From: Betaproteobacteria bacterium | GTDB taxonomy: Bacteria; Pseudomonadota; Gammaproteobacteria; Burkholderiales; Eutrophovitaceae | NCBI GenBank assembly: GCA_020354125.1 | Contig: CP070643.1 | Span: forward strand, 3,373,558 to 3,436,487 | DNA: 62,930 nt | Direction of reading: 5' to 3' | Shown here: piece by piece, positions 16,688-25,900 of the stretch | How positions within the stretch are numbered: position 1 is the stretch's first letter | Layout of the letters: each line of letters opens with the position of its first letter | Program-made: the position numbers and the translations under genes | Notes under the pieces: model-generated | Database searches by the model: none | Told to the model about the DNA's origin: nothing | The model's input: only the letters and a program-made list of their open reading frames with translations

Positions 16688-18165
16688 TTGAGAGCAATCT
16701 GCCGGCCCTGCAAGTCGTATTACCGCTGATCGCTGCGCCGCTATGCCTGCTGCTGCGGCGTAGCACACTGGCCTGGCTAGTGGCCTGGTCGGCAAGCTGG
16801 TCAGCGGCGGCGATTTCGATCGCGATTCTGCTCAAGGTACTCAGTAGCGGTACGATTTCCTACGCTTTCGGCGGCTGGGCTCCGCCGTGGGGCATCGAAT
16901 ACCGGGTCGATCCGCTCAATGGGTTCGTGCTGGTGCTGGTCAGCGTCGTTGCTGCACTCATCGTGCCCTATGCAAGACGCAGCCTGCTGGCGGAGATCCG
17001 CAGCCGCCAACATTACCTGTTCTGGACGGCGTATCTGCTTTGCCTGACCGGTTTGCTCGGTGTGACGATTACCGGTGACGCCTTCAATGTTTTCGTTTTT
17101 CTGGAGATTTCTTCCCTGGCGACCTACATCCTGATCGCCTACGGACAGGATCGCCGGGCGCTGGTTGCGTCTTATCAATATTTAATCATGGGCACCATCG
17201 GCGCGACTTTCATTGTCATCGGTGTCGGTCTCCTATACCTGATGACCGGCACCTTGAACCTGGCTGACATGGCGCAACGCATAGCGCAAATGCCGCTGGT
17301 TCGACCGGAGCTGGCGGCGCTGGCATTTCTGACGGTCGGCATATCACTGAAGCTGGCACTGTTTCCTCTGCATCTGTGGTTACCAAATGCCTACGCCTAT
17401 GCGCCATCGGTGTCGACCGCGTTTCTTGCGGCTACTGCAACCAAAGTCGCTGTCTACCTGCTGATTCGCTTCATGTACACGGTGTTCGGTCAGTCAGGTA
17501 TCTTCGATAACCTGCCGTTCGAGGAGATGCTGATTGCGCTGTCGCTGGCAGCAATGTTCCTCGCTTCGATCGTTGCTGTTTTCCAGGACGACGTCAAACG
17601 CATGTTCGCTTATTCAAGCGTGGCGCAGATCGGCTACATGACGCTTGGCATCGGTCTCGCCAACGCCAGCGGTCTGACTGGCGCCATCGTACATCTGTTC
17701 AATCACGCAGTCGCCAAAGGTGCGATCTTCCTGTTACTGGGGTGTGTTGCGCTGTGCGTTGGACAACCGGTCATATCGAAAATGTCAGGGCTTGCCAAAC
17801 GCATGCCATTAACGGCTGCCGGCCTGGTCGTCGGTGGACTGAGCCTGATCGGCATACCCGGCACGGTCGGCTTTGTCAGCAAGTGGTATCTGGTGATGGC
17901 AGCTGTCGAGAAAGGCTGGTGGTGGCTGGCAGGCCTGGTGGTGATCAGTTCGTTGCTTGCCGTGGTCTACGTGTGGCGCTTGATCGAGGTCTGTTACTTC
18001 CGCGAGCCGTCACAAAAGATGAGTGAGGCTAAAGAGGCGCCATTGTCGATGTTGATCCCGGCCTGGGTGTTCGTCTTCGCTTGCATCTACTTCGGGCTCG
18101 ACACTTCGACCACCGTCGGTACCGCAGCGATAGCCGCGCAGTCGCTGCTGGAGTCAATGCAATGA
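16684..18165 (+). CDS. mnhD: proton-conducting antiporter subunit D, first copy (MrpD-like)
   Basis: This is a 493-residue polytopic subunit of the ND2/ND4/ND5 superfamily with about 14 hydrophobic segments. Conserved features are GDAFNVFVFLEISSLATYIL, the discontinuous-helix motif KLALFPLHLWLPNAYAYAP, DDVKRMFAYSSVAQIGYM, HLFNHAVAKGAIFLLLG and GIPGTVGFVSKWYL. The Lys, Glu and His residues of the proton-translocation axis are therefore in place. It is the most MrpD-like of the three antiporter-like subunits in this operon. ATGA overlaps link it to mnhC and to the next copy. Confidence 0.93.
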   Translation: MIESNLPALQVVLPLIAAPLCLLLRRSTLAWLVAWSASWSAAAISIAILLKVLSSGTISYAFGGWAPPWGIEYRVDPLNGFVLVLVSVVAALIVPYARRSLLAEIRSRQHYLFWTAYLLCLTGLLGVTITGDAFNVFVFLEISSLATYILIAYGQDRRALVASYQYLIMGTIGATFIVIGVGLLYLMTGTLNLADMAQRIAQMPLVRPELAALAFLTVGISLKLALFPLHLWLPNAYAYAPSVSTAFLAATATKVAVYLLIRFMYTVFGQSGIFDNLPFEEMLIALSLAAMFLASIVAVFQDDVKRMFAYSSVAQIGYMTLGIGLANASGLTGAIVHLFNHAVAKGAIFLLLGCVALCVGQPVISKMSGLAKRMPLTAAGLVVGGLSLIGIPGTVGFVSKWYLVMAAVEKGWWWLAGLVVISSLLAVVYVWRLIEVCYFREPSQKMSEAKEAPLSMLIPAWVFVFACIYFGLDTSTTVGTAAIAAQSLLESMQ

Positions 18166-19625
18166 GCGCGATGGAACCGCAGATCGCGTTGGCAGTTCCG
18201 GCAGTCGGTGCGGTTCTGATCGCGCTGACCGGCCGCTGGCCGAATCTGCGCGAAGCAATGACCTTGGTAACAGCAGTCGTTTTGTTCGCCGTGGTCGCTT
18301 CACTGCTGCCTGAAGTCATGTCCGGCGAGCGCCCCGCTGTCACTCTGTTCACCATGTTGCCCGGCTTGTCGGTCGCACTCAGAGTCGAACCGCTCGGCAT
18401 GCTGTTTGGCCTGCTCGCATCCGGTTTGTGGATCGTGAACTCGATTTACTCCATCGGCTACATGCGCGGCAACAACGAAAAAAATCAGACACGCTTTTAC
18501 GTTTACTTTGCGATCGCGCTGGCAAGCACTATGGGTATTGCCTTCGCCGCAAATCTGGTGACGCTGTTTCTCTTCTACGAAGTATTGACCATCTCCACCT
18601 ACCCGCTCGTTGCGCACAAAGGCGATCGTGACACGGTGCGCTCGGCGCGTGTCTATATCGGGATCTTGCTGTCAACCTCGATCGCACTGCTGCTGCCGGC
18701 AATCATCTGGACTTACGTGGTTGCCGGAACGGCTGATTTCACCCCCGGCGGAATACTCGCAGGGAACATCACCGGACCCGCTGTCGGACTGCTGCTGGCA
18801 CTTTATGTTTTCGGCATCGGCAAGGCTGCCGTGATGCCGGTGCATCGCTGGCTGCCGGCGGCGATGGTGGCACCGACGCCCGTCAGTGCGTTACTTCATG
18901 CAGTAGCAGTAGTCAAAGCCGGCGTATTCTCGATTACCAAGGTCATCGTATACATCTTCGGAATCGACTTCCTTTTCGCGCAGCCGGGTTCCGAGTGGCT
19001 GGTCTATGTTTCCGCCTTCACCATCATTGCTGCCAGCGTCGTGGCATTGCGCCAGACAAATCTGAAAAGACTGCTCGCCTACTCGACCATCGCCCAGCTT
19101 TCATATGTCGTTATGGCCTCTGCGGTGCTAAAGCCTCTGTCAGAAATAGGCGCAGCGATTCACATGATGGCCCACGCTTTTGGCAAAATAACCTTGTTCT
19201 TCGCTGCCGGCGCAATCTACACGGCGTCGAAGAAAACCGAGATCACTCAGCTGCGTGGTATTGGGCGGCGCATGCCATGGACCATGACCGCGTTCACTAT
19301 CGGCGCGTTGAGCATGATCGGCGTTCCGCCCACCGCAGGCTTTGTTTCAAAGTGGTACATCCTCGCCGGTGCGTTCCAGGCTGACAACTACGTTGCGCTG
19401 TTTACCATCATCATCAGTACCGCGCTCAACGCAGCCTACTTCCTGCCCATCGTCTACTGGGCCTGGTTCTCGAAGGAAGACTCAGCACCAACCAAGCCGC
19501 ATGGCGAGGCACCGGTCGCCATCGTAATTGCGTTGACAATCACCGCTGCACTGACTCTGGCGTTTTTCTTCTTCAACCAGACGGCGCTGCAACTGGAATC
19601 TCAACTGGTAGGACGACAGAAATGA
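18162..19625 (+). CDS. proton-conducting antiporter-like subunit, second copy (MrpD/MbhH-like)
   Basis: This is a second ND5/MrpD-superfamily subunit of 487 residues. It differs clearly from the first: FLFYEVLTISTYPLVAHKGD, KAAVMPVHRWLPAAMVAPTPVSALLHAVAV-type sequence, TNLKRLLAYSTIAQLSYVVM and GVPPTAGFVSKWYILAG. These resemble NuoL/Mbh-associated subunits more than MrpD. The start at 18162 was chosen for its ATGA overlap with the preceding stop. Longer in-frame starts would run deep into the first copy. It may take the place of the missing MrpA antiporter domain. Confidence 0.88.
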   Translation: MSAMEPQIALAVPAVGAVLIALTGRWPNLREAMTLVTAVVLFAVVASLLPEVMSGERPAVTLFTMLPGLSVALRVEPLGMLFGLLASGLWIVNSIYSIGYMRGNNEKNQTRFYVYFAIALASTMGIAFAANLVTLFLFYEVLTISTYPLVAHKGDRDTVRSARVYIGILLSTSIALLLPAIIWTYVVAGTADFTPGGILAGNITGPAVGLLLALYVFGIGKAAVMPVHRWLPAAMVAPTPVSALLHAVAVVKAGVFSITKVIVYIFGIDFLFAQPGSEWLVYVSAFTIIAASVVALRQTNLKRLLAYSTIAQLSYVVMASAVLKPLSEIGAAIHMMAHAFGKITLFFAAGAIYTASKKTEITQLRGIGRRMPWTMTAFTIGALSMIGVPPTAGFVSKWYILAGAFQADNYVALFTIIISTALNAAYFLPIVYWAWFSKEDSAPTKPHGEAPVAIVIALTITAALTLAFFFFNQTALQLESQLVGRQK

Positions 19626-19876
19626 ATCAACCAACACATGACGACCACTGGCTCGTGCAACCGGAGAATATCCGGCGCATATGGCGGGTCTTCTACATAG
19701 TGCTGGCCGCAACCGTGTTGGCCCAGCTCGTCATCAAGGTCAAGGGTTACTTCGGCATCGACGGTTGGTTCGGCTTCGCTGCCGGTTACGGTTTCCTGTG
19801 CTGCGCGGCGATGGTGCTGGTTGCCAAAGGTCTTGGCGTGTTTCTGAAGCGGCCGGATAACTACTACGATGGCTGA
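19622..19876 (+). CDS. small two-helix membrane protein inside the Mrp-like operon
   Basis: No family was recognised for this 84-residue protein. Two hydrophobic segments are visible, about residues 23-42 (RVFYIVLAATVLAQLVIKV) and 50-75 (WFGFAAGYGFLCCAAMVLVAKGLGVF). A polar N-terminus (NQPTHDDHWLVQPENI) precedes them and the C-terminus ends FLKRPDNYYDG. It overlaps the preceding gene by 4 bp and the following one by 8 bp, so it is very likely translated with them. An accessory or assembly subunit joining the antiporter-like proteins is a reasonable inference. Confidence 0.8.
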   Translation: MNQPTHDDHWLVQPENIRRIWRVFYIVLAATVLAQLVIKVKGYFGIDGWFGFAAGYGFLCCAAMVLVAKGLGVFLKRPDNYYDG

Positions 19877-21551
19877 GTTGGCATCACCGGCGCTGATCCT
19901 TCTCGCTGCTGCGCTGCTGATCGCGTTGACGCGGGGTCACCTGCGCACGGCCGTCATTTTCGTCGCGCCGCTCGCCACCCTGTGGGCCATCTGGCAGGTC
20001 CCGGATGGCGTCGCCGACACGGTCCGCTTCCTCGACTACATGATCGAGCCAGTCGAAGGCAGCGCGCTGCGGCGGCTGTTCGCCACCATTTTCGCCATCA
20101 TGGCTTTCACCGGCGGCTTGTTCGCCTTCCGCCAGGCACGTTGGTACGAGTTGTCCGCTGCCTTCGCCTACGCGGCCGGTGCGGTGGGTGTGTGCTTCGC
20201 GGGAGATCTGATCACCCTGTTCCTGTTCTGGGAACTGATGGCCCTGTTCTCGACGGTGATTGTCTGGTGTGGCGGCACGCCCGCGGCTCGCAGAGCAGGT
20301 ATTCGTTACGCGATCTTGCACTTGCTCGGCGGCGTCATTCTCAAGGTCGGTATTGAAGGCGTCGTGGTGCACACCGGCTCGATCGACATTCAGCCGATGC
20401 TGGCGACCAACTTCGATACCTGGATGATCCTGATCGGGATCCTGATTAACGCCGCTGCACCACCGCTGTCCGCCTGGTTGGCTGATGCATATCCGGAGTC
20501 GAGTCCGACTGGCTCGGTATTCCTTTCCGCGTTTACTACCAAGACCGCCGTCATTGCACTGATTCTTCTGTTCCCTGGAGAGCCAGTGCTGATCGGCGTC
20601 GGGCTGTACATGGTGATGTACGGCATTATCTATGCGCTGCTCGAGAACGACGCTCGGCGAATTCTCGCCTATTCCATTGTCAACCAGGTCGGATTCATGG
20701 TGTGCGCCGTCGGTATTGGCACGCACATGGCCCTCAATGGCGCTGCCGCACACGCGTTTGCACACATCATCTACAAGGCGCTGCTCTTCATGAGCGCAGG
20801 CGTGGTCGTATACCGCACCGGTAAGAACAAATGTACCGACCTCGGCGGACTGTTCCGCACCATGCCGCTGACGACCATCTGCGGCATCATCGGTGCGCTG
20901 TCGATCTCAAGCTTTCCGCTCACTTCGGGCTTTACCACCAAAGCCCTGATCTCCCAGGCAGCCGTAGATCAACAACTGGTTACAGTATATTTCCTGCTTA
21001 CCGCAGCATCGGCCGGTGTGTTCCTGCACGCCGGTATCAAATTCCCATGGTTTGTTTTCTTCCAGAAAGATTCCGGTCTGCGGCCGAAAGACGCTCCCTG
21101 GAACATGGCTGCGGCAATGGTGTTCTTCTCTGTGTTGTGTATTGTGATCGGCGTGTTTCCCGAGGCTTTCTATCGCTTCCTGCCGTATCCAGTTGACTAT
21201 CAAGCGTACACGGCGGGCAAGGTCTTGTTCTACTTGCAGCTGCTGTTGTTCTCGGGTCTCGCTTTCTTCGTCATGTTGCCGTGGCTAAAGCGCACACCGA
21301 CTATTTCACTCGACGTCGACTGGATTTATCGCCGGCTGTTGCCGACCATCGCGGCATGGATACGTGACGCGGTGGCCGACCCGCTCGGCCGTGTCGGCCG
21401 GCGCATTACGTACATGTTCGAGGCTGCACTTTCGAGAATCTACCGCCATCATGGGCCGGAAGGCGTACTCGCCCGAACCTGGCCGACCGGCAGCATGGTG
21501 ATGTGGGTGGCGATTCTGTTGGCCTGCTATCTGGTGCTGTACTACGTTTAG
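19869..21551 (+). CDS. proton-conducting antiporter-like subunit, third copy (MrpD/NuoL superfamily)
   Basis: This third antiporter-like subunit has 560 residues, the last gene of the operon. Features include GDLITLFLFWELMALFSTVIVW, the helix-break region NAAAPPLSAWLADAYPESSP, NDARRILAYSIVNQVGFM, HAFAHIIYKALLFMSAG and SSFPLTSGFTTKALIS. The C-terminus is extended by about 100 residues containing an amphipathic, charged stretch (DVDWIYRRLLPTIAAWIRD) and a final transmembrane helix. This is somewhat like the long tail of NuoL-type subunits. It ends 38 bp before the convergent DUF2062 gene; no intrinsic terminator was seen. Confidence 0.88.
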   Translation: MAELASPALILLAAALLIALTRGHLRTAVIFVAPLATLWAIWQVPDGVADTVRFLDYMIEPVEGSALRRLFATIFAIMAFTGGLFAFRQARWYELSAAFAYAAGAVGVCFAGDLITLFLFWELMALFSTVIVWCGGTPAARRAGIRYAILHLLGGVILKVGIEGVVVHTGSIDIQPMLATNFDTWMILIGILINAAAPPLSAWLADAYPESSPTGSVFLSAFTTKTAVIALILLFPGEPVLIGVGLYMVMYGIIYALLENDARRILAYSIVNQVGFMVCAVGIGTHMALNGAAAHAFAHIIYKALLFMSAGVVVYRTGKNKCTDLGGLFRTMPLTTICGIIGALSISSFPLTSGFTTKALISQAAVDQQLVTVYFLLTAASAGVFLHAGIKFPWFVFFQKDSGLRPKDAPWNMAAAMVFFSVLCIVIGVFPEAFYRFLPYPVDYQAYTAGKVLFYLQLLLFSGLAFFVMLPWLKRTPTISLDVDWIYRRLLPTIAAWIRDAVADPLGRVGRRITYMFEAALSRIYRHHGPEGVLARTWPTGSMVMWVAILLACYLVLYYV

Positions 21552-21589
21552 TGCCGCTGACGTTTCGCGACACTTTCGTTTGACGATAG

Positions 21590-22153
21590 CTAGGTGTGAC
21601 GATGGCGGCGACGCCACTCGGCAACCACGAACAAACGCCAGATTCCCATAACGCCGAAATAGGCGACAAACGCTCCGACCACCGCCATCAGCGAAAGCCC
21701 GACAACGAGCTGGGTGCCAACAGCGAGAAACTTGTCAGACCAGGTCACCATGATACTGCTGGCCTGTTCAGCGACCTGCTCAAGCGTCGCTTCGGCGGGC
21801 ACTTTGCCTTGGCCGATAATGGCCGATCCGAGTCTGTAAGCGAGCAAATAGATCGGCGCGAAAGTAAACGGGTTGGTAATGAGCGTACTACCCACCGCTG
21901 CAACGAGGTTACCACGCAACCAGACCGCCACCACCGCCGCAACCGGAATCTGCGCCACTGGAATCAAGAAGCCGAAAAACACGCCGATCGCCATTCCGAG
22001 TGCAACACCGCGCCGATTGAGATGCCACAGGCGCGGATGATGTAACGCCGGACCGATCCACCCGACCCATTTGTTTTTCCTCACCGCCTCCGCGGTCGGC
22101 ATCATGCGGCGAAGGCGCGTTCGCCATCCCTGTTTCACGCGGCGTGGCTGCAT
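21590..22153 (-). CDS. DUF2062 membrane protein
   Basis: This 187-residue protein belongs to the DUF2062 family, whose role is unknown. A basic N-terminus is followed by the family core HHPRLWHLNRRGVALGMAIG. Hydrophobic segments sit at about 49-75 and 79-115, with the conserved NPFTFAPIYLLAYRLG. After a soluble middle, a last helix ends in FVAYFGVMGIWRLFV. It is convergent with the antiporter operon and 106 bp downstream of the acetyltransferase gene. Confidence 0.85.
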   Translation of the reverse strand: MQPRRVKQGWRTRLRRMMPTAEAVRKNKWVGWIGPALHHPRLWHLNRRGVALGMAIGVFFGFLIPVAQIPVAAVVAVWLRGNLVAAVGSTLITNPFTFAPIYLLAYRLGSAIIGQGKVPAEATLEQVAEQASSIMVTWSDKFLAVGTQLVVGLSLMAVVGAFVAYFGVMGIWRLFVVAEWRRRHRHT

Positions 22154-22259
22154 GTTAGCGGATTAGATTGTCTGATCATTTATAAGAGTCGGCGCAATTT
22201 CAACCCGGCGCCCACGGGATCATTCTGCGGCTTGCCAAGGGTTGCCTCAAAAGCCGTCA

Positions 22260-22814
22260 CTATGCTGCGCGCGCGCCAAGCGCCTGGTTCAGATACGCTC
22301 GCCGCGTGATACGCCAGTTCCATACCTTGCCGGCAACGGGATCTGTCGCCTCACCATTTCGTTTCATGCCCACGTCCTTCGCCAGCTCCGACTGTGGACC
22401 CTTAATTGGCATTGAATAAGCATCGACCGCGCCTACCTCCGGCCGGGTAAACGCGTAGCCAATCAATCCGCGCACGCCTTCGGCAGCGAAACCCTGGCGA
22501 CGGAATGCCGGTGCTATTTCGCAACCAATTTCGACCACGCCATCGGCGTCCGGTGCAGCCTTGAAGCCACCGGACCCGACTAACGCCCTCAGTACCGGAT
22601 GCACGAACAGGTAGAGCCACCAACCTGAATACGGCAACAGCGGTTGCTCCTTGAGCAAGGACAGCGCGTGCGAGTAAGCCTGCGGATGTTCCGGCCACTG
22701 TTCCGCCACCGTAACCTTGAGCAATTCTCCAAGCGAACGCGGATCACGAACGATCGCCGCAAGATGCTTCTCTTCACAGGTAATCAGCCGAAGCCGTCGC
22801 GTATGAATCAGCAT
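22260..22814 (-). CDS. GNAT-family N-acetyltransferase
   Basis: This 184-residue protein has the RimJ/RimL-like GNAT layout. It starts with TRRLRLITCE, then VGSGGFKAAPDADGVVEIGCEIAPAFRRQGFAAEGVRG. The RRQGFA segment is the acetyl-CoA pyrophosphate-binding motif A (consensus Q/R-x-x-G-x-G/A). The C-terminus has the typical SELAKDVGMKRNGEATDP, in which the change from a neighbouring residue to a more distant relative is described in this family as G(F/M). The substrate is unknown; RimJ-like protein N-acetylation or small-molecule acetylation are both possible. Confidence 0.82.
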   Translation of the reverse strand: MLIHTRRLRLITCEEKHLAAIVRDPRSLGELLKVTVAEQWPEHPQAYSHALSLLKEQPLLPYSGWWLYLFVHPVLRALVGSGGFKAAPDADGVVEIGCEIAPAFRRQGFAAEGVRGLIGYAFTRPEVGAVDAYSMPIKGPQSELAKDVGMKRNGEATDPVAGKVWNWRITRRAYLNQALGARAA

Positions 22815-22826
22815 GATGCGCGCACT

Positions 22827-22860
22827 ATGATTGTCTGCGTCTTTCGCACAATCATTTTTT
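22827..22860 (+). terminator. terminator-like hairpin with T-run upstream of the GNAT gene
   Basis: ATGATTGT (22827-22834) pairs with ACAATCAT (22848-22855), with an inner GCG/CGC pairing, and is followed by TTTTT on the plus strand. It lies in the 224-bp gap between the GNAT and lutC genes. No plus-strand gene ends just before it, so its purpose is unclear; it might block antisense transcription or act as a leader structure for the GNAT gene. Confidence 0.3.
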
Positions 22861-23038
22861 CGTTCTTGCTACTGCGTGTCATCGGCGACGTGTTCGACCC
22901 TGACGTGCCGCTCAACCCTTAGCGGGCATTTGGCAAGTGCATGCAAACAGCTTTTTTTCGACAACGTGTCCCCAAGAAACCATCCTCCCCTGACGCAATA
23001 CGCCTCTGTACTGATGATAACCGTTTGTGCCCTGGCGT

Positions 23039-23686
23039 TCACTCGTCCAGCAGCAGCACGTGTACGCGAAACGGGCCATGCGCACCATAAACGAGGGTCA
23101 TCTCGATGTCGGCTGTTCGGGACGGACCCGACACAAAGTTGACCTGTCTTGGCAACTCGCCAATCTCTTCGCGCATCAATTCCCAGACGTCTTCCATGGA
23201 AACAACGACGCGACTGGTCGAAATGACAGCAATATGCGTTTCCGGCAACAAACTGGTCGTAGCAGCCTGGGACTCTCCCGAGAGCAATACCAGCGTGCCG
23301 GTCTCGGCCAGCGCGCAGAAGCTGCCGGTTACACCGACCTTGTCATCACCGGCCGCCGGACGTGGCTGCATCTCCAGGCCGGCGCCATGCCAATCAAGAT
23401 CGCCAAACTCAGGCCAGCACACACCAGACATCGGCAAGTTATTCTGTTTGAGGTAACGTGCCACCGCCGCCGGTATGTCGGCACGCGTGCTCAGTTCATC
23501 TACGGTTGACGCCGCCGCGATACTACAGGCCTTGAACCGTTCCAGCGCATCCCACTGCATGGTCGGCATTGGTCCACGCGGGTGCGCGGAAAGGCGCTCT
23601 GATGGCGTGAACGAAACATCGCCGGCCGCCGCGTGCATCGCATTCGCCGAGCGGATACGGGCCAGAATGTTCTCTTTAGCGGACAC
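23039..23686 (-). CDS. lutC: LutC/YkgG-family lactate utilization protein
   Basis: This is the third component of the LutABC-type iron-sulfur L-lactate oxidation complex, 215 residues, in the LUD domain family. The start is a GTG at 23686 (MSAKENILARIR), preceded by GAGGAG. Upstream ATG starts would read through the end of lutB. Family features include LLSGESQAATTSLLPETHIAVI and the C-terminal FVSGPSRTADIEMTLVYGAHGP, close to the SGPSRTADIE motif of LUD proteins. It follows lutB by 11 bp. Confidence 0.9.
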   Translation of the reverse strand: MSAKENILARIRSANAMHAAAGDVSFTPSERLSAHPRGPMPTMQWDALERFKACSIAAASTVDELSTRADIPAAVARYLKQNNLPMSGVCWPEFGDLDWHGAGLEMQPRPAAGDDKVGVTGSFCALAETGTLVLLSGESQAATTSLLPETHIAVISTSRVVVSMEDVWELMREEIGELPRQVNFVSGPSRTADIEMTLVYGAHGPFRVHVLLLDE

Positions 23687-23697
23687 GTTTCTCCTCG

Positions 23698-25107
23698 TTA
23701 CGATCTGTTGCGCGCTGCGTATATTTCCCTGAAAGTCTTGCCGCGTGGTGCCGGTAGATCGCGGCCGCGTGTCCATTCGGCACCAGCCAGCGGCAAGCGA
23801 TGCACCAGACCCTGCTTGCCTCCCGCGAGCTTGCCAAGGCGGGCAACAATTCTGGTCGCCCATGCATACAACGTAGGGCGCGACGCAAGCCAGGCCCAGA
23901 CGCGCATTCCGACGCGCTGACCCGCCGGAGTGAGCTTGCGTTCAGTCTGTTTCTCGCGCAACTTGCGCATCAGATCCGGCAACGGAATCTTGACCGGACA
24001 TGCCACGCCGCACTGGTTGCAGAATGTCGCCGCATTTGGCAGGTCGATCGCCTTTTCCAGGCCGACGTAGGCAGGCGTCAGTACCGAACCAATCGGACCC
24101 GGGTAGACCCAACCATAGGCATGTCCACCAATGTTCTGATACACCGGGCAGTGATTCATGCACGCCCCACATCGGATGCAGCGCAGCGCCGGGCGCAGGT
24201 CGGAACCCAGCACGCGGGTACGGCCGATATCGACCAGAATGACGTGAAACTCATCAGGGCCATCACTATCGCCATCACGCTTGGGACCGGTGGTGACCGA
24301 GAGGTAGTTGCTGATTGACTGACCGGTAGCCGATCGGGCAAGCAGCCGCATGAGTAGCGACAAGTCCTCCAGCGTCGGGATGCATTTCTCAATGCTGGAT
24401 ATCGCGACGTGAATACGCGGCATGGTCGTGGTCATTCGACCATTGCCTTCGTTGGTGACAATCATGGTCGAGCCGGTCTCTGCGACCAGGAAATTGGCGC
24501 CGGTGATACCCATGTCGGCATCCAGAAAGTGCGGGCGCAGTATTTCACGCGCTTCGTGCGTCAGCTCCTCGATATCGTCCAGCCGCGGACGCTGATGCCT
24601 TTCCGCAAACAGGGTGGCAATGTCATCTTTCGATTTGTGCGTCGCGGGCGCAATAATATGCGAGGGGTGTTCCTTCGCTTGTTGAATGATGTACTCACCG
24701 AGATCGGTTTCACGCACATCAATACCTCCACGCTCGAGGTACTCGTTCATGCCGGTCTCTTCGCCAAGCATCGACTTCGACTTGATGACTTTGCGCACAT
24801 GGTTACTGGTCGCAATATCCAGCACGGTGCGATTCATCTCTTCAGCCGATTCCACCCAATGCACGATCGTTCCGGCAGCCGTCGCATTGCGCTCCCACTG
24901 CTCGAGATATTGGTCGAGATTGGCCAGACAATGATCACGCACGTCAGCCGCTGCGCGACGTATGTCCTCGAAATTGTCGAGCTCCTCGATCGCTTTGGCG
25001 CGTGCGACGACAAATTTACCCTTGGCGTGGGCAAGCGCGGCCTGCACCTTCTTGTCGGCGAGTTTCTGACTGGCGACTTTCTTGAATTGAGCAGACGTGA
25101 TTTCCAT
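23698..25107 (-). CDS. lutB: LutB-type iron-sulfur lactate utilization protein
   Basis: This protein of 469 residues combines an N-terminal LUD domain with a C-terminal ferredoxin-like domain. LUD motifs include TGANFLVAETGS and VTNEGNGRM. The Fe-S ligands are Cys310, 313, 316, 320 (CIRCGACMNHCP) and Cys363, 366, 370 (CNQCGVACP). It acts with LutA and LutC in respiratory oxidation of L-lactate to pyruvate. The start at 25107 (MEITSAQFKK) matches the usual N-terminus; a further upstream ATG adds 14 unrelated residues. Confidence 0.93.
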   Translation of the reverse strand: MEITSAQFKKVASQKLADKKVQAALAHAKGKFVVARAKAIEELDNFEDIRRAAADVRDHCLANLDQYLEQWERNATAAGTIVHWVESAEEMNRTVLDIATSNHVRKVIKSKSMLGEETGMNEYLERGGIDVRETDLGEYIIQQAKEHPSHIIAPATHKSKDDIATLFAERHQRPRLDDIEELTHEAREILRPHFLDADMGITGANFLVAETGSTMIVTNEGNGRMTTTMPRIHVAISSIEKCIPTLEDLSLLMRLLARSATGQSISNYLSVTTGPKRDGDSDGPDEFHVILVDIGRTRVLGSDLRPALRCIRCGACMNHCPVYQNIGGHAYGWVYPGPIGSVLTPAYVGLEKAIDLPNAATFCNQCGVACPVKIPLPDLMRKLREKQTERKLTPAGQRVGMRVWAWLASRPTLYAWATRIVARLGKLAGGKQGLVHRLPLAGAEWTRGRDLPAPRGKTFREIYAARNRS

Positions 25108-25159
25108 TATCAGGCTCGCAATTGAACTACCGGCGCAGAGGGGTACCAAGTTGATCCGT

Positions 25160-25900
25160 TCATTCGACCTCCTCGCCAGTCATCCCTGCCAGTACCTCTG
25201 CTACGTGTAATACCTTGGTGCGATTGTCGCCGCGCCGGCGCAGCCTCCCCTCGATATTCAGCATACAGCCAAGATCGCCCAGAACCAGTGCGTCGGCTTC
25301 GCTTTTTGCGATCTCGTCACATTTGAGGTCGGCCAGGCGAGCCGAAATGTCGCCATATTTAATCGCGAAGGTGCCGCCAAAGCCACAACACTGTTCCGCG
25401 TCCTGCATCTCCCGGATCGACAGGCCGGCGACTTTGGCCAGTAATTCACGCGGCTGGCTCTTGACGCCCATCTCGCGCAAGCCGGCGCACGAATCGTGAT
25501 AAGTCACGGTGCCGTCAAAGCGCACGTCGACGGCGTCGAGTTTGACAACATTCACCAAAAAATCAGTTAGTTCCCAAGTGCGTGCCGCCAGCCATTCAGC
25601 CTTGGCCCTGGCTTCGGGTAGTTCGGAAAGCAACTCAGCGTAGTGCGTCTTGATCATGCCGCTGCACGAGCCAGAGGGCACTACAACGTAATCACAATCG
25701 CTGAACTCGGATATGAGCTTTTGTGCCAGTGCCTGGGCCGCAGGCCGGTCTCCGGAGTTGTAACCAGGCTGACCGCAACAGGTCTGGGTATGCGGCACGA
25801 CCACGTCACAACCGGCCCGCTCGAGCAATTTGAGGGCGGCCAGGCCGATGCTGGGGCGCATCAGGTCGGCCAGGCAGGTAACTAAGAGGCCTACGCGCAT
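25160..25900 (-). CDS. lutA: LutA-type (Fe-S)-binding lactate utilization protein
   Basis: This 246-residue protein has two cysteine-rich CCG domains (HTQTCCGQPGYNSG at 38-50 and QCCGFGG at 170-176), the pattern seen in LutA, GlcF and heterodisulfide reductase subunit B. A preceding Cys in each half (CDV, SGSCSG, DSCAG) supplies further cluster ligands. It is the first gene of lutABC, separated from lutB by 52 bp and divergent from an IclR-type regulator. The order lutA-lutB-lutC is canonical. Confidence 0.93.
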   Translation of the reverse strand: MRVGLLVTCLADLMRPSIGLAALKLLERAGCDVVVPHTQTCCGQPGYNSGDRPAAQALAQKLISEFSDCDYVVVPSGSCSGMIKTHYAELLSELPEARAKAEWLAARTWELTDFLVNVVKLDAVDVRFDGTVTYHDSCAGLREMGVKSQPRELLAKVAGLSIREMQDAEQCCGFGGTFAIKYGDISARLADLKCDEIAKSEADALVLGDLGCMLNIEGRLRRRGDNRTKVLHVAEVLAGMTGEEVE

